A DNA stretch of 64,000 nt, taken from contig CM067067.1 of assembly GCA_033980235.1 (NCBI GenBank), forward strand, positions 34,469,200-34,533,199. The letters are read 5' to 3'. Within the stretch, counting starts at the first letter, position 1; each line of letters begins with the position of its first letter. The DNA comes from Diadema setosum (taxonomy: Eukaryota; Echinodermata; Echinoidea; Diadematoida; Diadematidae). A program made the translations under genes and the position numbers. Below the pieces are notes generated by a model. It made no database searches, was not told the DNA's origin, and saw nothing but the letters and a program-made list of their open reading frames with translations. Of this stretch, positions 25,201 to 37,200 are shown piece by piece.

Positions 25201-28200
25201 GTCATAGGTCACTAATGCCATAGAACTGCGCACGAATCATTTTAAGAAATCCTGGAATCAGATCATTATCCCAATCAACACCAAAAAGTAAAAGTTATAA
25301 CAAATCAGTGATTTGTTCTTTTATATTATTTACTCAAGAAAAAAAATCAACATATCTACATATATAAATATCTGAAAATATAGTCTTAGAATTTATCACT
25401 TTATACTTCATTCACGTATTATGCATATTTACATTATGTATTTTTCTCTTTATGATTATTAAACTTTCTTTTGATTTTCCTAGTATGAAAAAGTTGCAGA
25501 AGTAAAATTAAACGAGCTTAACTTTTCAGGGTACTATCACTAACAGACAAAGAAAGAAATGCTGGTCCAAACATAACCTTCTTGGCAGAGGTAACTTCTA
25601 ATACGGAGATGCATGCACATGTCAAACAATATGGGAATGAAATTCAGGGAATCTGTCATTAGAGGCAATGCAAAGATGAAAAAGACTGGAGTATCAACCC
25701 TACAGGGAATGTTGGGAAACTCCTACAAGGCTTCCTGGGATACCCGGCTCACCTGTGGCAGTACGACGCCACGGCATGCAGGATTTTCCTTGCGATGTGC
25801 ACGTACTGCTCCTCCTCATCCTCAAACTTGAAGAGCTGCAGGTGAGAGAGAAAACAATACATTTGTTAAATAGCAAAGCACTACTCTCTGCCAGAAAAGA
25901 ATAAGAAATCAAATGTACCCCAGACAAGAGACTTCATTCCTTCCACATAAATACAATGACTAAATCATTTAGTGTGATGAAAACAGTAGGTAAAAACTGG
26001 GGGAAAAATTCTTTCATAAAATGTGCCTATCAAGTGGCAAGAAGTTAGAATGTTTGTTGTTGTTGTTGTTGTTGTTGTTGTTTTGCTGTTTGTTTGCTTT
26101 TTTAAGTGCAATGACCACTGAAAGGCAAACTTGTGCGCTCTACAAATAGCCACTATTGTTATTACCATTATTATTATTATCATTATCATAAAGTACAATT
26201 GATTTTGGTTAACTGCAGAAAACAGAAAAATGCAACACCCTATACCGATTTAAAGATCATCACGATGACAGACTGATCCAATTCAGGAATTGATGTCGCA
26301 TCAAACTACTTAAAGGTCCTGTTTACCTCTGGGAGCAATGATTTTAAAAATGTTCAAGATATCAGTTTTGATGCATATGTGTAGGTCAGTTGTGTCACAA
26401 AACATCATACCATATCAAATTTTCGCAATAAAGCCTAAAATATAAGGAGATATCAGTATCTTTCTCATTAAACCATAACTGTAAACGGTTTAGTCTGGTA
26501 ACATTTCTATCATAGCTATTGTTCACATTTGTATATTTAACAATACGTAACATTGATTATACTGGTTCAAATTTTTCCTATATTATGTCATGTATATCAC
26601 TCCTAGGGACAAAAAAAAAACCAGGGACATCTTTTTTTTTCTCACACTGATGGATGCATGCTGGACGGGTCCAGGGGCGCAGGAGTAGGTGTTGCTGGCT
26701 CCACTGCACACAGCTTTGAATAGGGCCTCCAGACGGCGTGGGTAGATGCTGTAGCCAAGCTTTGGGGGGAGAGACAGAAGTAACAGAAACATGGGGGGGG
26801 GGGGGAGGAATCAAGTTACATAACAAATCACTGATGAGTGTACAGAGTTCTACTGATCCTGGTCACTTTCATACAAAGCAAATTAGAAATTCCACTCAAA
26901 ATAATGATGTGATTGTGACATCACAATTACCACATTTACAGCCAGGTGCCAATAGAATGCCACAGCTCAGATGAACTCCTGTCAAACAATTACAGTACAA
27001 GTACTCATTGATTTGAACCAACTGGAAATAATCTGATTTGTTTTTTTTTTTCTTACGTATCAATTGAATTCAAATAAAACTCATATTTTCATCTTTTTTC
27101 TAATGACAACGAATGACAAACAAATGACAAGCAATTGACAAAGAATGTACTGAGCTCGAGCTGCTGCTTGTATCTCGACGCATTCATTCTAGTCTTATTT
27201 CGATTTTCTTTTCAGAGGTACATTCTTTGTCACTTCACTACAGACTATTATATTTCTACAGTCCCTCATAGCATTTCTATGTAGGTGTTTCTATAGAAAC
27301 ACCTAGATGATTTCTATTAATCCCAAAGAAATAGAATATCTATTGGTCCCACAGACAGTGGCGTATCTAGGGGGAGGGGGGGGGCAAGGGGGCACGTGCC
27401 CCGGGCGCCACTCTTTGGGGACGCAAAAAACAAAAAACAAAAAAAAAACGAAGAAGAAGAAGAAAAAGAAGAAGAAGAAAAAAACTTGCCCAGAAGGGGG
27501 AGGGAGAATGGTGGGGGGGGGGGGGGGGACAGAAACCAAATCAAACAAGGTAAAAACAAAACATGATGATGACGCGGACAAAATGACAATGTTTATTGTG
27601 TTCACACAAAAATTCCATGCTCTGTGAGCTGAAATACAACAATTTTCGGCTCGCTCGCTGCGCTCGCTCGCCAAAATTTATATAAAAAAGAAGGTAAGAA
27701 CAAAACGTGACGATGACAAAATGACAGTGTCTATTGTGTTCACACATGTCATTTTATATTTAGCAGGCAAAATGTTTCACGGAGCAGCGACTGCAATTTC
27801 ATTCGTTCTGAAGCGATCGCCGATTGGATCAAAAGAGGACGCCAATGGTTTCGAACATACGGGGGGGGGGGGGGGGGCGCAAAAAAACAACAACAAATCA
27901 AACAAGATAAGAACAAAACGCAATGATGACGCGGAAATATACAAATTTCGGCTCACTCGCTCGTACTAATTTAGAGTATTTTTTTCAAGTCCTCAGTTTG
28001 TTGGTATAAATCGTTATCTATAAGGCCGTCACTATATCTTGATTAGAATTGTAAGATTTAATAAGCAAAAAATGACAAGAGTTTTATGATTTGTAAGCTC
28101 AAATACAAAAATTTTCGGCTCACTCGCTGCGCTCGCTCGCCAAAATTTGTAGAAAAAAAGAGAAGAAGATAAGAACAAAACGTGACGATGACGCGGACAA

Positions 28201-31200
28201 AATTATAATGTCTATTGTGTCCACTCATGTCATTTTTTATTTAGCAGGAAAAATGTTACACGGAGCAGCGACTGCAATTTCATTCGTTCTGAAGCGATCG
28301 CCGATTGGATCAAAAGAGGACGCCAACGGTTTCGAACATACGGGGGAGGGGGGCGCAAAAAAAAAATCAAAAAAGATAAGAAAAAAAATGTAATGATGAC
28401 GCAGAAATATACTCGCTCGTACTAATTTAGAGTATTTTTTCAAGTCCTCAGTTTGTTGGTATAAATCTTTATCTATAAGGTCGTCACTATAATTGTGAGA
28501 TTTAATAAGCAAAAAATGACAAGAATTCCATGTTTTGTAAGCTGAAATACAAAAATTTTCGGCTCGCTCGCTGTGCTCGCTCGCCAAAATTTATATAAAA
28601 AAAGATAAGTACAAATCGTGATGATGACGAGGACATTTACAAATTTCAGCTCACTCGTTCTCACTAATTTAGAGTATTTTTTAAAGTCCTCAGTTTTTTT
28701 TTTTATGCCTCCGCAACGAAGTGGCCGGAGGCATTATGTTTTCGGGTCGTCTGTCCGTCCGTACGTCCGTACGTCTGTCCGTCCCGTTTTGTTTTTGTCG
28801 ATATCTCAAGAACCGTGTGGTGGTTTTACATCAAACTTGGTATGAGGGTATATCCTTGGGGGATAATACTTTGTGTGGATTTTAGGGTCACAGGGTCAAA
28901 GGTCAAAGGTCACAGGTTATTTTGTGGAAAAAAACATTGAAATTTCATGTTTTTCTCCATATCTCGCATATGGTTCAAGGTATCTTCATGGAACTTAGTA
29001 TATATGCTTGTACCGACGGGCAGTGATTATCTAGGGAAGTTGGGGGTCATGGGTCAAAGGTCAAGGGGGTCAAAGGTCAAGGTCAACTCCTCAAAATAGC
29101 ACTACTTTCTTTAAAATGCAATATGCCTGAAGGGTTGTTTTTTTTTTAACTTGATGTATGGCATGTATTACCCAATATATATTTTTGGGGAATTGCCAAA
29201 AGGTCAAAGGTCAAAAGGTAAAAGGTCAAGTGAAAGTGCTAAATTGCACGTTTTCCTCCATATCTCGAAAGTAACTCAAGGTATCATCATGAAACTTACA
29301 TATTTATGCATGTTCTACCTTACAGTGATTCTCTGTGGAACTGTGAGGTCAAAGGTCAAATGAAAGGTTTAGATAATGCTATTTTCCCATTTGATACTGA
29401 AATTATACTTTTTCTCAATACCTTGAAAATTACTCAATGCATAAACTTATAAAAGGGTCAAAAGTCAAGTAAAAATCATCAGTTCCCCAAATACCTGCTC
29501 TCTGACATTTTAATCATTTATCCAATTGAACCTAGTTCTAGGAAAGTGAACATTCAGCACATTTGTGTCAAACCTGTCATTTCAATATTTTGCCAATTGT
29601 GTGAAACTGTCATCACACATTGTCAAGACATTGTCAAGACATTGTACTATACTATATTAGGAGAACCATGCATTATGGCGGAGGCATATCAGTCGCCGTA
29701 GCGATATATCTAGTTTTTGGTATAAATCGATATCTATAAGGCTGTTACTATATCTTGATTAGAATTGTAAGATTTGGTAAGCAAAAAATGACAAGAATTC
29801 CATGTTTTGTAAGGTGAAATACAAAAATTTTCGGCTCGCTCGCTGCGCTCGCTCGCCAAAATCTATCACAATTCATTACATTAAATCACCCTCAAAAGAT
29901 CCCTTTTAAGTGCTTGAAAAAGCATCATGTGGACTTTGTTTAAAGTCCCTACCGGGATGGGGTTGGGGTTGAACACTTTTTCATAAATTAGGAGCGCAAT
30001 TTTCGTGCTTGCCCCGGGCGCCGTTTTCCCTAGATACGCCACTGCCCACAGAAACACCCATTGGATTTCTCTTGATCCCACTGTATTCCATGCTGAAAAC
30101 AATAGGCCCATTGGTTTCTTGTAGCTTCTCAGAAATTGAGCATGGCGCTACTAAAGGGGGCAACTACAGTTGAGCCATTCACCAGAAATTCACTTACCCG
30201 CCATCCACCAGCACTTGCCCACTTTGAGATGCCACTGGTAAGAATAGATCCCTCTGGGTAGTACTGTAAAATTAAATAGGTATACAAAATCTTCACAAAA
30301 CCAAACAATCAACCCTTATTTTTTTATCAAGAATTTGTAGCTGTGTTATTTTGCAAAAGAGATAAGATCAAGTTAGAAAGCAAACATGATTGATTTTCAG
30401 GTTAATTCACACAAATAAAGACAGAAAAACCCACCTGCACACACAAATATGTAAAATCAACCTCGCATGAATGAAAGTCACTGTTTAAGGTTTTAAAAAA
30501 AAAAATCATGATAATGGCTCTTTCAGAAGGAGAATTTGCACCTTTCAAGAATTTGTATCTGTGACATTTTGGAAACGAGAAAAGATCAAGTTAGAAAGCA
30601 AGCCACCTTTGATTTTCAGATTAATTCGCACAAATAAAGACAGAAAAACCCACCTACACACACAAATATGTACAATCAACCATGCATGAATGAAAGTCAC
30701 GGTTCAAGGTTGAACACATCATAATTAGTACCCTTTCAGAAAGCAGCTGGTGTCGGTGGAGGCAAAGTTTTCTTCTTGCATGACACAAAAAGACAAAGAC
30801 ACTCGACAACAGATCTGCTTAACAATACTCCAATTATTTTAACTGCACACAAATCTAAGTTGCACAAGGTCACAATTTTGGAATCAGAAATATATCCAGG
30901 GCAAACAATGAATTCTAAATCAGACTGTTAGTTCTTGCAGAGTTTGTCAATTGCAGTCAGTTTCCAGTTGTCATATTTACGACATCATTTTACCTTGATG
31001 AGGCTATGATGTCTCCCGTCGAAGCTGAGTCGACCATAGATCTCGTCGCTGATGACAGTGACATTATGCTTGCGGAACATCGCACTACGAGCAAACACAG
31101 AGAAAAGGGCACAGCCAAATGTAGTTTTGGAGACCAAGAAGTAATAACAGAAAAAAAAGAAAGAAAATCAGCATTCAACTCAATTGCTAAAATATTCTAC

Positions 31201-34200
31201 TTGTCATTCATCCACTGAAAATAGGAAGGGTCACAGTACTTTACAAACACTTTGGATTTGTGACCTTCTGCCTTTCAACTGACATCATCAGGCATTAACC
31301 AAAAATGTCATGCATTTAGATAAGATGAACTGTCACACCACATTAAAATATTATGCTAAATTACGTTGCTTGCTGAAAAATAGAGGTTTGATATTGAATT
31401 TGGCATTGCACCTGTTGTTCAAAAGGGTTACAGAACATTCTGCATAGACTCTATTTGATGCTTTTATTCTCTAATCAATTACCTCATAAATGTAAAACAA
31501 CATATCTACACATTTTGCAACATTTATTTTGTACAATTATTTCCCATATCTATGTCTTTTGTTTTGCACAACATATGATACATATTAAATTGTTGTTGTT
31601 TTTTTTTAAATGAACTGAAACTAGCACCATGACAAAATTAGCCAATCACAGCACAAATAACAATAACTAATGGAAAAGGAATTAATTATGAAAATATGCA
31701 TTGCGTTGCCTCTGGGGGAAACATATCCATGCAGGCAAATTTCTCTCATGTACATCTTGATGGTAGGTGGTAAGTTATTATAATCCTATACCCATGTCCA
31801 ATGTCTGACACTCATACAGATAGTACAATGTATAAAAATGTGCACCAGGGAAACAAGTCATGAAAGATACAGTTAATATGGAAAGGTTCAGTAGTTGCAG
31901 ACATTGGCAGGAATCAGCAAGGTATTATGAAAATGCCCTCCCTTCCCTCAACCCTTCTAGGGTTAAGGGATCATACAGAATTGTAATAGCTTTATTTTTT
32001 AATGCAAATATCAATGATGAGTCAAGAGCAAACTATGAAGCAAACACACTAGCAATCAGAAGCAACATTTTACAGTGCAATACCCAGGCATCCACACCAG
32101 TATGGAACACACTATCTGTTACTGTGATGGGCTTAAATTAGCATGCTTTTATGAAATGATTGTGTGTAATATACCCCAAGACAGACTGCTAGGTCAGTGA
32201 CTTTACATACAAAGTTCAAAGTAATAGGCTGTTATTGTTCCATTGTTAAAAAAAAAAATCAAATAAAAAAGAAAGGCCATCATAGGCCGTTTCTTTTTCT
32301 ACATAAGAACGCTGCATCATGGCATATTGAGCAAACCCCAGCCTTGGTAAGCTAGCGCATCACTTCCATAGATTTACACACAACAAATTTACCTCATTCC
32401 TGTGATAAGTTTTATCTTTACAATTTCTTTTACCGCTGATAAAATCAAGCTACATAAAGCAGATAGAACAAAATTCTTTTACCTATCCTGTCCTATTGTA
32501 AAAGTGGATTTTTTCCCTTTAACTTTTCCTACTTGACAAATCAAGAATTTGCAGCCTTAAAAAAAAAATAGATAACATACATGTATATTTTAGGATGTCC
32601 TTTATTCCAAGTACATGGGAAAATTTTATCTCACTGAAGACTAGTCCTGAGTATTGACCGATTCTGTGACGCGCTATGTGTATTTTTGGCATGGGCGCAG
32701 CCGTAGTGGGTGTATCAGCCGACCCCCCCTCCGCACTCCCCCACCCCTCCCCCTACATTAGCACGCGCGCAGAATGAAAAACTGCTTTAGCCAATAGGCG
32801 TCTCGTACTGAGTGCGCGAATGCTTGCTTAGTGCGCGAACCTTTGTTACAAGTGCGTGAGAAACATGTTGCCCCGGGGGTGGGGGAGAGCAGGGGGGGGG
32901 GGGGGGGGTCGGCTGATACACCCACTATGGCTGCGCCCTGTGCCGTAAAATGTCTGCTGCCCTCAACGAACCCGAATCGGTCAATACTCGGGTAGGTGTC
33001 TGTGAGTAATGCATGCTTATAGCAGAATAATCAATAGGTTTTCCCTCGAGTGCACAACAGTCAAATGAGCTTCAAGATATGGCGCTCTTTGATGGCATAT
33101 CAATTAATAAATTCCATTTACTTCTCTAGAGGCCTTGCAACAATCAAAATGTACCATACTTTAAAGGGATCGTTTAGTTTTGGCCGAGACTTAACTTCAG
33201 GTTTCTTGCAGTTTTCGGCAAGATAATGCGAAACCTCCTATGAGATTTGAAAGATCATGTAATTCCAAGAGGAATTTCAGCATTTATTTGATGAAAATTG
33301 GTTTTGAAATGGCTGAGATGCCCAAAACAGAGTAATCCTAATAAAAGGTGGGACCCAACTTTTATTATAATCACTTTATAAGGTGATACGCTATCAGCGT
33401 ATCACCTATTGTGATTGTCAAAATCTCTCTTTATTTTTTTTTATTCTTCTTTCTTTCTGGACAATTTTGTGTCGTCAATATCTCAAGAATGACATTACGA
33501 AATAACATGACATTTTCAGTCAACATGTCTCATGACAAAATCTAGCCACAATAAGGTTTTCATGACAGTAACATATCTATGACGTCATCTAGGCGCCATT
33601 TTGTGATTTTCGGACCACGTTACATGATCGATCATAACTTCATAACTAAAGGTCATTTCTGTATCATTTTCGGTGGACATAAAGTTAAGGTCACGCTCTA
33701 TCTTACATTTTGATGCTAATTACCTAGGACATCATTACGTGCGCGTACGCGCGCGTCAAACTTTTAAAAGGCTCAAAAGAACTTTCCAATGGGAAATCTC
33801 GAAGTTTCAGACAATTTTAAGCGTTCCGCGCGTACGCTTCCGTCCGCGTATTTTCGCTGGAGCAACATGAAAATGCAAATTTTTTTACAGATTTGGATTC
33901 CTGATACATTAAGTAACAATATCCATTGATTTCCGATCAATTTTGACCTATAACAAAGGAATGCGCTGGCGTCAAAGTTGAAATTTCGTGTGCGCGTCTA
34001 TGTGGAAATATAGCGAAAAACATGTCTTTGTTTATTTCGCCATAGCTCTTTAAAACGTCAGGTGACCCTATGTTTTTATTGCATATTACAAAAGCATATG
34101 AATTGGAAATAACGTTTCAAGTATCAATATTTCCCGAAATACATTATGACGTCATCATATCATCATCTGAAATCAAAAAAGTGGAATTAATTTTTTTGAG

Positions 34201-37200
34201 GTACTGTTTCTAACATTCATTTGCTCGTATCTCTGTTGTTTAAGCTCAATATTATCCCAAATTTAGATATGTTGTACTTTAAACATTTGCCTTTCAAGTC
34301 AATGTCATGGTTTTGAAATTTGATGACGTCATCATACCTTAAATTGTGATTAAAGGTAAAGACGCAAAATCGGACAAGTTTACGTGTATTGTCTATGGGA
34401 GGTGATTTTTTTTTAAACCATGCATTGACTTGACAACGTTTAAGCACCTTTATCTGAGCTGATTTAGCTTCATTTCCTCTGAAACTTTAGTATGTTGTAG
34501 TTGAGACAATAAGCTGCAGCAATCATGCATTTTATTCTTTGAAATCTCCTCATCAGGTTGACAATTTTGCAGTTTAAAACTGAAAATGAGAATGGAATGT
34601 GGACAAAACGATTCCTCATTCATCTTTCACATACATAAGTTTACGTTCCTTATATTTTCTCGTCGAGACGTATGGCCGAGTGGTTAAAGCCGACGTCTCA
34701 GAGACGTGAGGTTGCGGGTTCGAACCCCACGAGATCACGAAACAAAATACTTAGCTATTTTACTTTTTTTTTCTTCAATTTTGTATTACATATTCGTCCA
34801 TGTAGAAATCACGTTCGTATATAAACGCACCTATACACACACACAGACACACACACACACCATATCCCTCTTTTTTGTGTTGGAGACCACATTGCTTCGA
34901 TTGCAGCAAAATTTTGCAGGCTGACTTTGTCAAACCGATCATAGTATGTAATGACGACGACTGAGGTGTTGTACTTTGAACAATTGTCTTTCAAGACAAT
35001 GTCATTGTTTTGTAATTTGATGACGTCATTACACTGAAAATTGTGATTAAAGGCAAGGTATCAAAACCAGCCGATTATAGGTTTTATGTCTGCGGGACGT
35101 ATTTTTCCCAAGTTGCCAGAAATGGCATAGCGACATCAGTCGTTACAAGGCCGCTTTTCCGTCTAGCAGTGCAATAGATGTTCACGCGGCCACGTTAGTT
35201 GAGTGGGCATTCACTTTCCCCCTGTTATATCTATACATTGTTGTTGTTTTTTTGTCTTACCATTTCCGTGGATGTCCCGTGGCCGAGTGGTTAGAGAAAC
35301 GGTTTCGCATGCACGCTCAATATAACTTCAAGGTGCCTATATCACATTCTTTTCTTTGTTGATCACAGATGACCAACATCTGATGACCCCAAGCGTATCA
35401 CCTAACTCGTCATTGTGACGAGTTTCATATCTCGTTTTACTTTGTTTTTGGATGTCTCAGCCATTCCAAAACTGATTTCCATCAAATATAAAACTTGGAA
35501 TTTGTCTTAGAAAGGTATGCTTTGTACTATTTCATAACAGGTTTCTTGGTATCTTGCAGAAAGTTACAAGCCCAACCCTCGCCTCCACCAATACTGTACC
35601 ATCCCTTTAACTATTTGCAAGTTAAGCATTCTCTACCTCTTGAGGCTGATCCAGCAAAATCTGATCTGAATGTATGCAGTGGAACGCTACAGAAAGCACT
35701 GAATTTCTTCCGGGGCCATTTGGGGTACTCCACCCGAACTGCCATGAACAACTTGTATTCTTTTAAATCTGACTGTATCCAAAACACAGTACTGACTGGT
35801 TGTACTACTCCTGTATCAAAAGAAAAAGAAAAGAAAAAAAAAAAAAAAAAAAAAACTCTTTGAAATTCTCGCAGTTGTGGCCCTAGGGCCCTGTCTCAGC
35901 CACCACTGTCACAAATGAATTATATTCTATATTCTCTGGAATAGTACCTAAAGCAATACAACTTGGTTTTGTTACTTAGAGCTGCCAAGATCACTGAAAT
36001 TTACTCACTTCTGGTCCTGCCCTAGAACTATTTGTATGACTTTGTGTCCCCTACCCCTTGGAGTGATTATTACCAGGTTTTTATTAAAGTCAAAACTTGT
36101 ACTGTATCGGCATGCATCCAGACACGGCTGCATGGAAAAGTCTGAGAAGATGATGAACTAAAATTCATGACAAGGATTGATGACTAAAAAGCATAAAAGT
36201 CACTACACCTGAGAGCAAGAAGTTCATCTTCGTTGTATGCAGTTCCAGCTGAAACATGACAGACACACAATCTAGAAATCAGTGATGGAATGGTGTCAGT
36301 CTGTATATTAAACATAATACCACTAGCTACCTCTTGAAAACTTTATACAACTTCTTTAACTGAAATGATAAATTTGGGTAATCTTACGGAAGGAAATAAA
36401 AACTGTATTTAAGGTTTTGAGGTGGTATTCTGTGGGACCTGTCCTCTGTAATCAGTGTGTCAACACAGCATATAAGGGCCTGGTAACATGAAAATCTGCT
36501 AAATAATCTTTTCGGAAATAATTGTGCAGGTGACATATGAGACAGAGGAACAGAGGGCAAACCAAGAAATAAGAAATGTCTGGCACCCTGTAGGATGAAG
36601 GTATACAAAATGAGAAAGGTGGATTGATGGCGAAAATATTGCTGTTCCATTTCCCCCCATGGGCTCACATTTGTAACAACTGTTACAATGGGGGTAACGG
36701 AATGATTTGTGGTTCATTGTTGTTGCCGCCTATACATCAGAGGGGCATATAACTTACTTGGGTTGTCAGGGTTGCAGAGAACGAGCAATCGATTGGGCTT
36801 CACATCGTTCTGCAGGATGGTCTGTGACGGATAGAAGGGTGAATAAACATAACAGGAGAGAGATGAGTATAACCACAGAGATTTAAGAGATGGAGTAACA
36901 ACAGTCTTATTTCATTTGATCCCATGTTTAATCCCGCCACTCAAAAATATTTGAAGTATGTACTGAATTGGAGCTGCCCCACAGACAGGAAGACAATTGA
37001 TTCACATGTCATTGCATAATGACTAGTCACTCTCTAAGGTTGATATGTCTTTATGATGGTAACTACTGGTACTTTTCACTGTCCCTTCTTCTAGAAAAGT
37101 GGTACATACAGGTACAGACATGGGGATATGTGAATAAAATTGTGCAATTGATGAAATAAAATGAAAAATTACTCGACTTTACATGACTTTACACGAATCT

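Larger units (their letters stand above)
33378..35433 (+). mobile_element. 2.06-kb Helentron/HINE-like element carrying tRNA-like pieces
   Basis: 5' end ATAAGGTGATACGC with a hairpin (GGTGATACGCTATCAGCG...). 3' end GCGTATCACC, inverted to the start, followed by the hairpin ACTCGTCATTGTGACGAGT and a short tail to CTC. One-sided hairpin plus sub-terminal inverted repeats repeats the plan of 28700-29713 with different sequence. There is no long reading frame. It contains tRNA-like segments at 34668 and 35279. Boundaries are set by comparison with intact foldback copies. Confidence 0.6.
33161..35610. mobile_element. TTAAAGGGATCG foldback element, copy A, interrupted
   Basis: Left half 33161-33377 and right half 35434-35610 together match the intact copies at 45286 and 49285, ending CATCCCTTTAA. 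Joining CACTTT to GTTTTACTTTG rebuilds the family consensus exactly, so the inner 2056 bp arrived later. Confidence 0.85.

Noticed and set aside
27303..28587. Open frames inside the hAT-like element (for example GAATAISFVLKRSPIGSK, repeated twice)
   Set aside because: They are short and occur twice only because the element is internally duplicated; no transposase motif.
27640..29870. CRISPR-like array from repeated CTCGCTCGCTGCGC blocks
   Set aside because: Spacing is irregular (hundreds of bp), the genome is eukaryotic, and the blocks belong to one transposon.
34668..34736. Functional tRNA-Leu gene
   Set aside because: No paired acceptor stem and no long variable arm; kept only as a tRNA-like pseudogene.
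35495..35863. 122-residue plus-strand open frame
   Set aside because: Begins within the right arm of foldback copy A and ends in a poly-A run; no splice or domain support.
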